Shown piece after piece: positions 44,187-54,434 of a stretch of 64,000 bases of DNA. The notes under the pieces were generated by a model. That model was not told where the DNA came from. It saw only the letters and a program-made list of their open reading frames with translations, and made no database searches. Origin of the DNA: Rhizobium mayense (GTDB taxonomy: Bacteria > Pseudomonadota > Alphaproteobacteria > Rhizobiales > Rhizobiaceae); contig NZ_JARFYM010000011.1 in NCBI RefSeq assembly GCF_030272705.1, positions 62,001 to 126,000 of the forward strand. The letters run 5' to 3'. Each line of letters opens with the position of its first letter. The stretch's first letter is position 1. The translations under genes were made by a program, and so were the position numbers.

Positions 44187-45725
44187 ATGGACGATACCAT
44201 TCTCGAAATGCGGAACATCACCAAGTCGTTCCCCGGTGTGAACGCCCTGGAAAATGTCAATCTGAAGGTCCGTCAGGGCGAGATACATGCTCTGGTCGGC
44301 GAAAATGGGGCCGGCAAGTCGACCCTGATGAAGGTGCTTTCAGGCGTCTACCCGGCCGGCACCTATGAAGGCGACATCTACTACGATGGCGCGGTCCGCC
44401 AGTTCAAGACGATCAGGGATTCCGAACATATCGGCGTCATCATCATCCATCAGGAGCTGGCACTCGTTCCGCTTCTGTCGATCGCCGAGAATATTTTCCT
44501 GGGTAATGAGGTTGTTGCCAATGGCATGATCAACTGGCAGGAAACCTTTACCCGCACCAAGCAGCTTCTTTCCAAGGTGGGCCTCAGGGAATCTCCGAAT
44601 ACGCTCGTGACCGACATCGGCGTTGGCAAGCAGCAGCTCGTCGAGATTGCCAAGGCCCTGTCGAAGAGCGTCAAGCTGCTCATTCTCGACGAGCCGACGG
44701 CATCGCTCAACGAAAGCGATTCCGATGCGCTTCTCAACCTCCTCATCGAGTTCCGCAACCAGGGCATCACCTCGATCATCATCACGCACAAGCTCAACGA
44801 AGTACGCAAGGTGGCCGATCAGATTACTGTGCTGCGCGACGGCATGACCGTGAAGACGCTGAACTGTCACGAAGAAGAGATCAGCGAAGACATCATCATC
44901 CGCAACATGGTCGGCCGCGAGCTGGCGGATCGTTATCCGCCCCGTTCGGTTCCGATCGGCGAGACGATCTTCGAAGTGAAGAATTGGAACGCCTTCCACC
45001 AGCAGCATCGCGATCGCCAGGTTCTGCACAATATCAACGTCAATGTCCGCAAGGGCGAAGTGGTCGGTATTGCCGGCCTGATGGGTGCCGGCCGCACCGA
45101 ATTTGCCATGAGCGTGTTCGGCAAGTCCTATGGTCACAAGGTCAGCGGCGAAGTTTTCGTCGACGGCAAGCCGGTGGACACCAGCACGGTGCGCAGGGCG
45201 ATCGATGCCGGTCTCGCCTATGTAACCGAAGACCGCAAGCAACTCGGCCTCGTGTTGTCGAACAGCATCCTGCACAATACGACGCTCGCCAATTTGCTCG
45301 GCGTCTCCAAGGCTACCGTCATTGACGACGTTCGCGAGCTGCAGGTGGCCACAAACTATCGCGCCAAGCTGCGCATCCGCTCCGCAGGCGTCTTCCAGGA
45401 GGCGGGCAACCTGTCCGGCGGCAACCAGCAGAAAGTGGTGCTGTCGAAATGGCTGTTCTCCGATCCGGATGTCCTGATCCTTGACGAGCCGACGCGCGGC
45501 ATCGATGTCGGCGCCAAATATGAAATCTATTCCATCATCAACCAGCTTGCCGCCGACGGAAAGGGCGTTCTGATGATCTCATCGGAGATGCCTGAGCTTC
45601 TCGGTACCTGCGACCGCATCTATGTCATGAATGAGGGTCGAATCGTTGCCGAGCTGTCGAAGGCAGAGGCAAGCCAGGAGAGTATCATGCGCGCTATCAT
45701 GCGCTCAGGGGAGAAGCACCAATGA
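44187..45725 (+). CDS. gguA: Sugar ABC transporter ATP-binding protein GguA
   Basis: The 512-residue protein has two fused nucleotide-binding domains as in MglA/XylG. The first has Walker A (GENGAGKST) and Walker B ([11 protein letters not shown]). The second has the usual degenerate Walker A (GLMGAGRTE), an intact [15 protein letters not shown] and [13 protein letters not shown]. It powers uptake of sugars bound by ChvE. It follows chvE after a hairpin and overlaps gguB by 4 bp. The ribosome site is modest. Confidence 0.95.
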   Translation: MDDTILEMRNITKSFPGVNALENVNLKVRQGEIHALVGENGAGKSTLMKVLSGVYPAGTYEGDIYYDGAVRQFKTIRDSEHIGVIIIHQELALVPLLSIAENIFLGNEVVANGMINWQETFTRTKQLLSKVGLRESPNTLVTDIGVGKQQLVEIAKALSKSVKLLILDEPTASLNESDSDALLNLLIEFRNQGITSIIITHKLNEVRKVADQITVLRDGMTVKTLNCHEEEISEDIIIRNMVGRELADRYPPRSVPIGETIFEVKNWNAFHQQHRDRQVLHNINVNVRKGEVVGIAGLMGAGRTEFAMSVFGKSYGHKVSGEVFVDGKPVDTSTVRRAIDAGLAYVTEDRKQLGLVLSNSILHNTTLANLLGVSKATVIDDVRELQVATNYRAKLRIRSAGVFQEAGNLSGGNQQKVVLSKWLFSDPDVLILDEPTRGIDVGAKYEIYSIINQLAADGKGVLMISSEMPELLGTCDRIYVMNEGRIVAELSKAEASQESIMRAIMRSGEKHQ

Positions 45726-46936
45726 GTTCGGCCAACCCAGCCACAGCCACGGAAACCAGCAACGTCGTTTCCATCGGCGACCATATCCGCAACAATATTC
45801 GCGAATACGGCATGTTGATCGCGCTCGTCGTCATCATGCTGCTGTTCCAGTATCTCACGAACGGCGTTCTGTTCAGGCCGCAGAACCTGACCAACATCGT
45901 GCTGCAGAATTCGTTCATCGTCATCATGGCGCTGGGCATGCTGCTGGTCATCGTGGCCGGGCATATCGACCTGTCCGTCGGCTCCGTCGTTGGTTTCGTC
46001 GGTGCCGTTGCCGGCGTGCTCGTCGTGCAGATGCATATGAATCTTGCGGCCGCGACGGTCATTTGTCTTCTGATGGGTGCCGCGGTCGGCGCCTGGCACG
46101 GATATTTCATCGCCTACCACCGCATTCCGTCGTTCATCGTCACGCTCTCGGGCATGCTGGTTTTCCGTGGCTTGACCTATGCGATCATCAACACGACCGG
46201 CAACGGCAGCAGCATCGGCCCGTTCCCGCCAGCGTTCCAGATCGTGGCAACGGGCTTCATTCCCGACTTCATCGATATGGGCACCATCCGTTCCACGTCG
46301 ATTTTCCTGACCATCGCTATCCCGATCGTCATGTTCCTCCTCTCATGGCGTCGCCGCAATGTTAACGAACAGCATGGCATCGACGTCGAGCCGTTCAGCT
46401 TCTTCCTTGGTCAAAACCTGGTTGTAGCTGCTGCAACGATCTTCATCGGCTACCAGATCTCCTCGTATCGCGGTTTGCCGAATGTTCTGGTTCTCATGCT
46501 GCTGCTGATCGCTCTCTACAGCTTCGCCACGCAGCGCACCACGATCGGACGCCGCATCTATGCGATGGGCGGTAACGAGAAGGCGACGAAGCTTTCGGGT
46601 ATCGATACCCGCCGCCTGACGTTCTACACTTTCATCAACATGGGCATCCTTGCCAGCATCGCCGGCATCATCATTGCCACGCGCCTGAACTCGGCAACCG
46701 CCAAGGGTGGCGACGGTCTGGAGCTCGACGTGATCGCGGCCTGCTTCATCGGCGGCGCTTCGGCGTCAGGCGGCGTCGGCAAGGTGACGGGCGCCGTCAT
46801 CGGCGCCTTGATCATGGGCGTGCTTAACCAGGGCATGTCCATCCTTGGCTATCAGACGGACTCGCAGAAGATGATCAAGGGTGCGGTCCTGCTCGCAGCC
46901 GTGTTCATCGACGTCTACAATAAGAACAAGGGCTGA
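45722..46936 (+). CDS. gguB: Sugar ABC transporter permease GguB
   Basis: The 404-residue permease has about ten hydrophobic helices, the motif [16 protein letters not shown] and the C-terminal family motif [23 protein letters not shown] hydrophilic cytoplasmic loop ([18 protein letters not shown]) splits the middle, as in XylH-type permeases. It forms the channel for the ChvE/GguA importer. The start overlaps gguA (ATGA). Confidence 0.95.
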   Translation: MSSANPATATETSNVVSIGDHIRNNIREYGMLIALVVIMLLFQYLTNGVLFRPQNLTNIVLQNSFIVIMALGMLLVIVAGHIDLSVGSVVGFVGAVAGVLVVQMHMNLAAATVICLLMGAAVGAWHGYFIAYHRIPSFIVTLSGMLVFRGLTYAIINTTGNGSSIGPFPPAFQIVATGFIPDFIDMGTIRSTSIFLTIAIPIVMFLLSWRRRNVNEQHGIDVEPFSFFLGQNLVVAAATIFIGYQISSYRGLPNVLVLMLLLIALYSFATQRTTIGRRIYAMGGNEKATKLSGIDTRRLTFYTFINMGILASIAGIIIATRLNSATAKGGDGLELDVIAACFIGGASASGGVGKVTGAVIGALIMGVLNQGMSILGYQTDSQKMIKGAVLLAAVFIDVYNKNKG

Positions 46937-47005
46937 TCGCTACGCGATCAGCCGAGGCTTTAAAACCAAATCCATGACAGAGTCCGGCTCTCGACGAGAG
47001 CCGGA
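46931..47005 (+). other. Two tandem hairpins between gguB and gguC
   Basis: The first stem (GGCTGATCGC / GCGATCAGCC, 46931-46953, 3-nt loop) includes the gguB stop codon. The second (TCCGGCTCTC / GAGAGCCGGA, 46983-47005, 3-nt loop) lies 30 bp on. Neither has a strong T-tract, so they probably mark an RNA processing or attenuation point before the catabolic genes. Confidence 0.6.
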
Positions 47006-47052
47006 ACGGTGATGTGCATCCGATCTCTGTCTGTTAGGAAAGGATGAAAGAC

Positions 47053-48051
47053 ATGCTCATCTCCCAGATCAAGGGTTCGAATGGCGAGATCGTCGTTGCG
47101 GTCCGCAATGGGCCCCGCGATGTTGCCAAGGCCGTCCTCAACGGCGGTAGCGTTTACCAGCTTGCAATGGAAGCTGCCGACAGCGGCAAGTCCCTCGTTT
47201 CCGTCATAGAAGCGCATGGGCTCGGCGAAGCGATCGATCTGGAAAAAGCCTATGCGGAAGGTCGTTTTCTGTCGCCGATCACTCATCCGGATGCCGCTCA
47301 CCTGCATCTGACCGGCACCGGCCTGACGCATCTCGGTTCCGCCGCGACCCGCGATTCCATGCACAAGAAGACGACGGAAGCCGCCGAAGAGACGCTGACC
47401 GACTCCATGAAGATGTTCAAGATGGGCATCGAGGGCGGCAAGCCGAAGGCCGGCGAAAAGGGCGTCCAGCCCGAATGGTTCTACAAGGGTAATGGCTATG
47501 GCGCCGCTGCTCCGGGTGCAGCGCTTGTCTCTCCCTCCTTCGCGCTCGACGGCGGCGAAGAGCCGGAGATGGCCGGCATCTATGTCATCGCCAAGGATGG
47601 CACGCCGTTCCGCATCGGCTTTGCGCTCTCGAACGAATTTTCCGATCACGTCACCGAGCGGATCAATTACCTCTATCTCGCCCACTCCAAGCTGCGTCCG
47701 GCAAGCTTCGGTCCGGAAATCCGTATCGGTGCCGCACCTGAGGACATCAGGGGCACTTCACGCATCAAGCGTGGCGACAAGGTGATCTTCGAAAAGCCCT
47801 TCCTCTCGGGCGAAGCAAACATGTCGCATACCTTCGCGAATCTAGAATACCATCACTTCAAATATGGCCTGTTCCGCGTTCCCGGCGACGTCCATGTCCA
47901 TATGTTCGGCACGGCGACGCTCTCCTTCGCGGATGGCATCAAGCCGGAGGCGGGCGATGTCTTCGAAATCGAGGTAGCAGACTTCGGCCTGCCGCTGTGT
48001 AATCCGCTCGCTGTTGCCGCCGAGGAGAATGTAGCGGTTCGCCAGCTCTAA
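47053..48051 (+). CDS. gguC: GguC, AraD1-type fumarylacetoacetase-fold dehydratase
   Basis: The 332-residue protein belongs to the fumarylacetoacetate hydrolase-like group that includes Agrobacterium GguC (AraD1 family). A C-terminal core has YLAHSKLRPASFGPEIRIG and LPLCNPLAVAAEENVAV. By position it probably dehydrates 2-keto-3-deoxy-L-arabonate to 2-oxoglutarate semialdehyde, the substrate of the next gene's product. This is inference from context and the family name, not from visible catalytic residues. The ATG at 47044 is also possible, but AGGAAAGG is too close to it, so 47053 is preferred. Confidence 0.82.
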   Translation: MLISQIKGSNGEIVVAVRNGPRDVAKAVLNGGSVYQLAMEAADSGKSLVSVIEAHGLGEAIDLEKAYAEGRFLSPITHPDAAHLHLTGTGLTHLGSAATRDSMHKKTTEAAEETLTDSMKMFKMGIEGGKPKAGEKGVQPEWFYKGNGYGAAAPGAALVSPSFALDGGEEPEMAGIYVIAKDGTPFRIGFALSNEFSDHVTERINYLYLAHSKLRPASFGPEIRIGAAPEDIRGTSRIKRGDKVIFEKPFLSGEANMSHTFANLEYHHFKYGLFRVPGDVHVHMFGTATLSFADGIKPEAGDVFEIEVADFGLPLCNPLAVAAEENVAVRQL

Positions 48052-48116
48052 TTGTCGAGGCCGGCTGCCTCCGCGCGGCCGGCTATTTCCAAGAAGATCC
48101 AGGGAGGCATGAAGCC

Positions 48117-49550
48117 ATGACCATTCATCAGAATCTGATCGCCGGCGAATGGACCGGCACGACAGGCGCCGAGAACATCAACCCATCTGATACCAACGAG
48201 GTTGTTGGTCTCTATGCCAGCGCCAGCGTCCAGGACGTGGCGGATGCCATCGCGGCGGCCAAGGCCGCCTTTCCCGCCTGGTCGCGTTCGGGCATTCTTG
48301 AGCGCCATACCATCCTGAAGAAGGCTGGCGACGAGATCATGGCGCGCAAGGATGAGCTCGGCGCGCTGCTTGCCCGCGAAGAAGGCAAGACCTTGCCCGA
48401 GGCAATTGGCGAGACGATCCGTGCCGCCCAGATCTTCGAATTCTTCGCCGGCGAAGCGCTGCGCCTTGCAGGCGAGGTCGTTCCCTCGGTCCGCCCCAAC
48501 ATCGGCGTCGAGATCACCCGCGAGCCGCTCGGTGTTGTCGGCATCATCACGCCGTGGAACTTCCCGATCGCCATTCCGGCCTGGAAGATCGCGCCGGCGC
48601 TTTGCTATGGCAATACCGTCGTCTTCAAGCCGGCCGATCTCGTGCCCGGCTGTTCCTGGGCGATCGTCGATATCCTTCACCGCGCCGGTCTGCCGAAGGG
48701 CGTGCTGAACCTTGTCATGGGCAAGGGTTCGGTCGTCGGGCAGGCGATGCTCGACAGCCCAATTCTTTCCGGCATCACCTTCACCGGTTCTGTCGGCACC
48801 GGCAAACGGGTCGCGCTTTCATCAGTCGAACATGGCCGCAAGTACCAGCTCGAAATGGGTGGCAAGAACCCGATGGTCGTGCTTGACGATGCCGACCTCA
48901 CGGTTGCCGTCGAGGCCGCTGCCAATTCCGCATTCTTCTCGACCGGCCAGCGCTGCACGGCTTCGTCGCGCCTGATCGTCACCGAGGGTATCCACGACAA
49001 GTTCGTGGCGGCTTTGACCGAGAAGCTGAAGGGGCTGAACGTCGACAATGCCATCAAGGCCGGCACCCATATCGGTCCCGTCGTCGACGCCAAGCAGTTG
49101 AAGACCGACACGGACTACATCGAGATCGGCAAGCAGGAGGGCGCCAAGCTCGCCTTCGGCGGCGAACTCATCAACCGCGAAACGCCCGGCTTCTACCTGC
49201 AGCCGACGCTGTTTACCGAAGCCTCGAACCAGATGCGCATCAGCCGCGAAGAGATCTTCGGGCCGGTCGCTTCGGTCATTCGTGTGAAGGATTACGAAGA
49301 AGCGCTCAGCGTTGCCAACGATACGCCGTTCGGCCTGTCTTCCGGCATTGCCACGACCAGCCTGAAGCACGCGACGCATTTCAAACGCAATACCGAAGCC
49401 GGCATGGTGATGGTGAACCTGCCGACGGCGGGCGTCGATTTCCACGTACCTTTCGGTGGCCGCAAGGGCTCGTCCTTCGGTCCGCGCGAGCAGGGCAAAT
49501 ACGCCGCCGAGTTCTTCACCACGGTCAAGACGGCTTACACGCTGGCCTGA
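48117..49550 (+). CDS. Aldehyde dehydrogenase, probable 2-oxoglutarate semialdehyde dehydrogenase
   Basis: The 477-residue NAD(P)-dependent enzyme shows GIITPWNFPIAIPAWKIAPA, the cofactor-binding FTGSVGTGKRV, the general base in LEMGGKN and the catalytic cysteine in FFSTGQRCTASSR. It should oxidise 2-oxoglutarate semialdehyde to 2-oxoglutarate, the last step of non-phosphorylative pentose breakdown, because it sits between gguC and an arabinonate dehydratase gene. Succinate-semialdehyde or similar substrates cannot be excluded. It starts 65 bp after gguC. Confidence 0.88.
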   Translation: MTIHQNLIAGEWTGTTGAENINPSDTNEVVGLYASASVQDVADAIAAAKAAFPAWSRSGILERHTILKKAGDEIMARKDELGALLAREEGKTLPEAIGETIRAAQIFEFFAGEALRLAGEVVPSVRPNIGVEITREPLGVVGIITPWNFPIAIPAWKIAPALCYGNTVVFKPADLVPGCSWAIVDILHRAGLPKGVLNLVMGKGSVVGQAMLDSPILSGITFTGSVGTGKRVALSSVEHGRKYQLEMGGKNPMVVLDDADLTVAVEAAANSAFFSTGQRCTASSRLIVTEGIHDKFVAALTEKLKGLNVDNAIKAGTHIGPVVDAKQLKTDTDYIEIGKQEGAKLAFGGELINRETPGFYLQPTLFTEASNQMRISREEIFGPVASVIRVKDYEEALSVANDTPFGLSSGIATTSLKHATHFKRNTEAGMVMVNLPTAGVDFHVPFGGRKGSSFGPREQGKYAAEFFTTVKTAYTLA

Positions 49551-49613
49551 TCATCGATTTCAAGGCCCAGGCGCGAGCGAGGCGGGCTGGGCGACGCAAA
49601 GGGTACTGAGACT

Positions 49614-51359
49614 ATGAAGAAGAAAGCAGAATGGCCGCGCAAGTTGCGGTCCTACGACTGGTTCGGCGGCACCGGCAAGAACGCGATCATGCACCGTTCC
49701 TGGATGAAGAACCAGGGCTTGCCGGCAGACACGTTCGACGGCCGGCCGATCATCGGCATCTGTAATACCTGGTCTGAACTGACACCCTGCAACGCACATC
49801 TGCGGGATCTCTCCGAGCGCGTTAAGCGCGGCGTTTACGAAGCCGGCGGTTTCCCAGTGGAATTCCCGGTTTTCTCGACTGGTGAAAGCACGCTGCGCCC
49901 GACGGCGATGATGTTCCGCAATCTGGCGGCGATGGACGTCGAAGAAGCGATCCGCGGCAACCCTGTCGACGGCGTCGTGCTGCTCGGCGGCTGCGACAAG
50001 ACCACCCCGAGCCTTTTGATGGGTGCAGCCTCCGTCGACATCCCGGTCATCCTCGTTTCCGGCGGCCCGATGCTGAACGGCAAGTGGCGGGGCAAGGATG
50101 TCGGCTCTGGCACGGCGGTCTGGCAGTTTTCGGAAATGGTCAAGTCCGGCGAGATGACGCTGGAAGAATTCATGGATGCGGAGCAGGGCATGGCCCGCTC
50201 GGCCGGCAGCTGTATGACGATGGGTACCGCCTCGACCATGGCGTCGATGGCCGAAGCCCTCGGCATGACCTTGCCGGGCAACGCCGCCATCCCCGCCGTC
50301 GATGCGCGTCGCCGCGTCATTTCGCAGCTTTCCGGCCGCCGAATCGTCGATATGGTCAAGGAAGACCTGAAGCCTTCCGATATCCTGACCAAAGAAGCCT
50401 TCGAAAACGCCATCCGCGTCAACGGCGCCGTCGGTGGTTCGACCAATGCCGTTCTGCATCTCCTGGCGCTTGCCGGCCGCGTCGGCGTCGATCTGTCGCT
50501 CGACGATTGGGATCGCCTTGGCCGTGAAGTACCGACCATCGTGAACCTGCAGCCTTCCGGCAAATATCTAATGGAAGAGTTCTATTATGCCGGCGGCCTG
50601 CCCGTCGTCATCAAGGCGGTCGGCGAGATGGGGCTGCTGCACAAGGATGCAATCACCGTCACCGGCGATAGCATTTGGGCCGGCGTCAAGGATGTCGTCA
50701 ACTACAATGAAGACGTCATCGTGTCGCGCGAGAAGGCGCTGACGCAGTCCGGCGGCATCGCGGTTCTGCGCGGTAACCTGGCTCCAAAGGGCGCCGTTCT
50801 GAAGCCGTCCGCGGCTTCGCCGCATCTGATGCAGCACAAGGGCCGCGCCGTCGTCTTCGAAAGCATCGAGGACTACCACGCCCGCATCAACCGTGAAGAC
50901 CTCGATATCGACGAGAACTGCATCATGGTGCTGAAGTATTGCGGTCCGAAGGGATATCCGGGCATGGCCGAAGTCGGCAACATGGGTCTGCCGCCGAAGG
51001 TGCTGAAGAAGGGCATCACCGACATGATCCGCATTTCCGATGCGCGCATGTCCGGCACGGCTTACGGCACCGTTATTCTGCATACGGCTCCGGAAGCTGC
51101 CGATGGCGGGCCTCTGGCGCTGGTTCAGAATGGTGACATGATCTCGGTCGACGTGCCGGCGCGCACGATCCAGCTCGAAGTCTCCGACGAAGAACTCGCC
51201 AAGCGCCGCGCCGCCTGGGTTTCCCCGGTCAAGCCGCTCGTCGGCGGCTATGGTGGCCTCTACGTCAAGACCGTCATGCAGGCCGACACCGGCGCCGACC
51301 TGGACTTCCTGGTTGGCCCACGCGGCTCGGAAATCCCGAACGATCGCGATAGTCACTAG
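49614..51359 (+). CDS. L-arabinonate dehydratase (IlvD/Edd family)
   Basis: The 581-residue enzyme removes water from L-arabinonate to give 2-keto-3-deoxy-L-arabonate. Cys59 (TPCN), Cys127 (GGCDKTTPS) and Cys200 (SAGSC) match the iron-sulfur ligands I recall for the crystallised Rhizobium leguminosarum L-arabinonate dehydratase. Lys129 is the expected metal-site lysine, and ARMSGTAYG near the C-terminus holds the catalytic serine. Length agrees within two residues. It follows the dehydrogenase gene by 63 bp and closes the sugar operon. Confidence 0.93.
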   Translation: MKKKAEWPRKLRSYDWFGGTGKNAIMHRSWMKNQGLPADTFDGRPIIGICNTWSELTPCNAHLRDLSERVKRGVYEAGGFPVEFPVFSTGESTLRPTAMMFRNLAAMDVEEAIRGNPVDGVVLLGGCDKTTPSLLMGAASVDIPVILVSGGPMLNGKWRGKDVGSGTAVWQFSEMVKSGEMTLEEFMDAEQGMARSAGSCMTMGTASTMASMAEALGMTLPGNAAIPAVDARRRVISQLSGRRIVDMVKEDLKPSDILTKEAFENAIRVNGAVGGSTNAVLHLLALAGRVGVDLSLDDWDRLGREVPTIVNLQPSGKYLMEEFYYAGGLPVVIKAVGEMGLLHKDAITVTGDSIWAGVKDVVNYNEDVIVSREKALTQSGGIAVLRGNLAPKGAVLKPSAASPHLMQHKGRAVVFESIEDYHARINREDLDIDENCIMVLKYCGPKGYPGMAEVGNMGLPPKVLKKGITDMIRISDARMSGTAYGTVILHTAPEAADGGPLALVQNGDMISVDVPARTIQLEVSDEELAKRRAAWVSPVKPLVGGYGGLYVKTVMQADTGADLDFLVGPRGSEIPNDRDSH

Positions 51360-51395
51360 ACCTTGAACTCGTAAATTCGCTACGCCATAGGCAAT

Positions 51396-51420
51396 CCCGG
51401 CACTCACAAGGAGTGCCGGG
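51396..51420. terminator. Shared hairpin between convergent dehydratase and SDR genes
   Basis: A perfect 10-bp stem (CCCGGCACTC / GAGTGCCGGG) with a 5-nt loop lies 36 bp after the dehydratase stop and 7 bp before the SDR stop. It could act for both strands; neither side has a clear T-tract. Confidence 0.6.
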
Positions 51421-51427
51421 AGAGCTA

Positions 51428-52177
51428 TCATACCTGAGCCCAGCCGCCATCGACGCACAATTCGCTGCCCGTCACGTAGGCCGAGTCATCGGAGGCGAGA
51501 AACAGGACGGCTTTTGCGATCTCGTCGACTGTGCCGCTGCGATGCATCGGAATTTGGGCGTGCACCTGAGTCTTCGTCTGCTCGATCATCTCCTCGCTTA
51601 CCCCGGCTTTCCGCGCTTGATCGGTATCGATGTAACCAGGCGCCATGGCATTCACACGGATACCCTTTCCGGTCAGCTCGACGGTGAGCGAGCGTGCCAG
51701 CGAGCGGATGGCGGCTTTCCCCGCCGAATAGACGCTGACATATGGACGACCCTGTGTGCTCAGGGTTGAGGTGTTCAGGATTATCGAGCCGCCGGAAGTC
51801 ATGAGCGGCAGAAGCTTCTGCACCGTAAAATAAGTCCCTTTGAACGTGTTAACGATCGTGAAATCGAATTCCTCTTCCGACATGTATTCAAACATGTTCG
51901 GTCGTGCGCCGCCGGCGTTCGCAAAGACAATATCGACTCGACCATGCTTCCTGTTGACAAAATCGCGAAGCGCTTCGATGTCCGACATCCTGGAAATATC
52001 ACTGCGGATCGCGTCGGCACCATGCCCGATGCTTTGTGCCGCGGCGTCAAGTGTTGCCTGATCGCGGCCGGTAATAACGACCTTCGCGCCTTCGCGTGCA
52101 AACAGCTTGGCTGTTGCCAGTCCTATTCCTGAGTTGCCGCCGGTGATGACAGCGATCTTATCGTCCAATTTACCCAT
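51428..52177 (-). CDS. Short-chain dehydrogenase/reductase
   Basis: The 249-residue classical SDR has the cofactor motif GGNSGIGLATAKLF, NAG (FANAGGARPN) and the catalytic Ser plus YSAGK (LNTSTLSTQG then YVSVYSAGKAAIRSL). Basic residues after the second strand (TGRDQ) suggest NADP. Its substrate cannot be read. It is divergent from a TetR gene 106 bp away, the usual arrangement in which the regulator represses the enzyme until a small molecule appears. It is not obviously the missing sugar dehydrogenase, as it lies on the opposite strand. Confidence 0.88.
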   Translation of the reverse strand: MGKLDDKIAVITGGNSGIGLATAKLFAREGAKVVITGRDQATLDAAAQSIGHGADAIRSDISRMSDIEALRDFVNRKHGRVDIVFANAGGARPNMFEYMSEEEFDFTIVNTFKGTYFTVQKLLPLMTSGGSIILNTSTLSTQGRPYVSVYSAGKAAIRSLARSLTVELTGKGIRVNAMAPGYIDTDQARKAGVSEEMIEQTKTQVHAQIPMHRSGTVDEIAKAVLFLASDDSAYVTGSELCVDGGWAQV

Positions 52178-52283
52178 ATCGTCTCCAATGCGTCTCTGAA
52201 TGCGCCCGACTTAAACCGCACTATTGCTGGAGTGGCGGGCCAGAAGTTATATATGAAGCATCATTCAGGTTTTGGATTCGCTT

Positions 52284-52913
52284 ATGGGAAACGGCCTCCG
52301 ACCACCGCTAAACCCTCGGAAATCCCCGCGTCAGGGCCGGTCCATCGCAACCGTGGACGCTATTTTCGAGGCGACTATTCAGGTTTTGTCCAACGATGGG
52401 CTGATCCGTCTGACCACCACGCGCGTAGCGAATCGTGCAGGCGTTTCGGTAGGAACGCTGTACCAATATTTCCCGAACAAGCAGGCTTTGCTTTTCGCAG
52501 TGATGGAGCAAAACCTCGCAATGGTGGCCAGCGCCGTAGAGAAGGCGTGTGACGAGAACCTCCATGCTGGGATGGAGACGATCGCCGAGGCCGTGGTGAA
52601 AGCCTATCTGCAGGCGAAGATGGCGCAAGCCGAGATCTCTCCCGCCCTCTACCGCATCGCCTTGGAACTCGACGCGCGCGAGTTGATCGAGTTGGCAGCC
52701 CGGCGGAGTGCGGCGGCGATCGAAGAAGCGCTGTCCACCGCCAGCAATGGCCGCTTCGCCGATCCGAGCGTGATCGCCCAAACCCTGACCGCAGCGCTTT
52801 ACGGAACGGTGCCGCCCTTCTGCCATCGGGTCATGCTCCCCACCGATGGTATCGAGGCCGAACGGCAGCTCACGGTCATGTTTCGCTCTTATCTCGTCGC
52901 ACAGCAGAGCTAA
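52284..52913 (+). CDS. TetR-family transcriptional regulator
   Basis: The 209-residue protein has a TetR helix-turn-helix (about residues 20-65, LTTTRVANRAGVSVGTLYQYFPNKQ, given in part as RAGVSVGTLYQYF) and a helical ligand-binding C-terminus. It is divergent from the SDR gene. A poor inverted repeat (CCGCACT / AGTGGCGG, 52216-52238) between them might be its operator. The ATG at 52284 is favoured over a TTG four codons upstream; neither has a strong ribosome site. Confidence 0.87.
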   Translation: MGNGLRPPLNPRKSPRQGRSIATVDAIFEATIQVLSNDGLIRLTTTRVANRAGVSVGTLYQYFPNKQALLFAVMEQNLAMVASAVEKACDENLHAGMETIAEAVVKAYLQAKMAQAEISPALYRIALELDARELIELAARRSAAAIEEALSTASNGRFADPSVIAQTLTAALYGTVPPFCHRVMLPTDGIEAERQLTVMFRSYLVAQQS

Positions 52914-53023
52914 GCGTCAATCCCGGTATGTGGAGGGGATTAAGGTGCGTGGTTCCCGCCGCACTGCTTTGATCAGCGGTCCATGATATACTGTCCATCT
53001 GATTGCATCTTTGGGGGATCATT

Positions 53024-53500
53024 ATGTCAACCCTGCAGACGGACACCTATCACCTCTTTGGCAATCTTTTTCGCTTCCATGCGCACAGCCCCGATACGGG
53101 TGGGGCTTATTGCCTTATCGAGACGCTGACGGCACCTGGGGCGGGCGCGCCGCCGAACAGGCATCCTGATGACGATGAGGCGTTTTATGTTCTGGAAGGC
53201 CTGTTCGAATTCATGGTCGACGGTGAAACGGTCCAGGCGCAAGCGGGCAGCTTCGTGAAGATACCGACGGGGGCCATTCATGCATTCCGCAATATCGGTC
53301 CGGCGCCGGGACGACTTCTGATCATCAATTCGCCCGGTCGCGTTCACGACGGCTTCTTTACGGAAGCAGGCGAGCCGATGCCGCTAGGCACCTGCGACTT
53401 GCCGCCACCGGGCGGAAAGTTGCCGGATCTTCCGCGTGTGATTGAGATCGGGCGGCGCAACGGGCTGGAACTCCTGATGCCCCATGGCGAGGCGCACTAA
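53024..53500 (+). CDS. Cupin-domain protein
   Basis: The 158-residue protein has a single cupin barrel. Motif 1 includes NRHPDDDEAFYVLEG, where the usual first histidine pair is reduced to one His plus acids. Motif 2 is FVKIPTGAIHAFRNIG, with the conserved Pro and His. It may bind a metal and act as an isomerase, dioxygenase or ligand sensor. GGGGGATC precedes the ATG at 53024. It stands alone between the TetR gene and the transglutaminase operon. Confidence 0.8.
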   Translation: MSTLQTDTYHLFGNLFRFHAHSPDTGGAYCLIETLTAPGAGAPPNRHPDDDEAFYVLEGLFEFMVDGETVQAQAGSFVKIPTGAIHAFRNIGPAPGRLLIINSPGRVHDGFFTEAGEPMPLGTCDLPPPGGKLPDLPRVIEIGRRNGLELLMPHGEAH

Positions 53501-53603
53501 ACTCGAATATCCCAAGCAGTGATGCCTATGCCGAGGCGATCGGAAGCAGCGTGCTGTTTGGTGGCAATATCCCTTGCCGCAGCTAATCCCGGAGAACCCG
53601 ATA

Positions 53604-54422
53604 TCAGCTCTGGCTCTGGCTTTGTCCTTGGCTTGCCACTGTCACCTTGACCGAAAGGCTTTCCCCAGGCGTGCCGATACGCATGCCGGAGACGGGCGCG
53701 GCGTCGCGGTAGCAGAGGCCGGTGGCGATGCGAGCGTAGCGCGAGTCGGGGCAGACGTCGTTGGCCGGGTCGAAGCCGACCCAGCCGAGGCCGGGAATAT
53801 GCGCTTCGGCCCAGGCATGGGTGGCGGTCTGCTCGGCAGTGCCTTCCATCAACAGGTAGCCGGAGACATAGCGGGCCGGGATCTGTAGCGCGCGGGCGCC
53901 GGCAATGAAGATGTGGGCGTGGTCCTGGCAGACACCGCTTTTATTTTCCAGCGCCTGTTCGGCGGTCGTTTCCGTGTCGCTGGTGCCGGGTTTGTATTCC
54001 ACCGTCCGGTGGATTGCGCCCATCAGAGCATGCATCTTGGCGAGTTCGTTATCGCCGGAAAGGCTGCGCAAGAGTTCCTTGGTCAGCTTGCCAGCCTTGG
54101 TGCGTGGTGTTTCCCTGAGGAAGAGCCAGCGCGGGCTGAAACCGCTATGCTGGCCCACCACGCCGTTCAGGTCCTGCGTTTCGATCTCGCCGGCGGCGAT
54201 GATCCGGGTTGCTTCCTGTTGGCCGTCGAGCGAGACGAGCGTTACGCGATTGCCGTACTGGTCGTCGTATTCGACCTCCGGATGCGCGCCCTCGACCGTC
54301 AGTTTCCAGTCGAGGACGGTCTGGCCAGGACCGGTGAGCGGCGTCAGCCGCAGTCGCTGCAACGAAAATTGCGACGGTTCGTCATAGCGGTATTCGGTGG
54401 TATGGCTGATCGTCAGTCTCAT
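53604..54422 (-). CDS. Transglutaminase-like cysteine peptidase-fold protein
   Basis: The 272-residue protein has an N-terminal beta domain (ISHTTEYRYDEPSQFSLQRL) and a transglutaminase core with the catalytic triad: Cys in SGVCQDHAH, His in THAWAEAHIPG and Asp in GFDPANDV. The C-terminus ends with a Gln/Ser repeat. It is the last gene of a three-gene minus-strand unit, 12 bp after the alpha-E gene. Members of this group probably cleave or ligate amide bonds; the substrate is unknown. Confidence 0.88.
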   Translation of the reverse strand: MRLTISHTTEYRYDEPSQFSLQRLRLTPLTGPGQTVLDWKLTVEGAHPEVEYDDQYGNRVTLVSLDGQQEATRIIAAGEIETQDLNGVVGQHSGFSPRWLFLRETPRTKAGKLTKELLRSLSGDNELAKMHALMGAIHRTVEYKPGTSDTETTAEQALENKSGVCQDHAHIFIAGARALQIPARYVSGYLLMEGTAEQTATHAWAEAHIPGLGWVGFDPANDVCPDSRYARIATGLCYRDAAPVSGMRIGTPGESLSVKVTVASQGQSQSQS

Positions 54423-54434
54423 AATGTGATCCGC

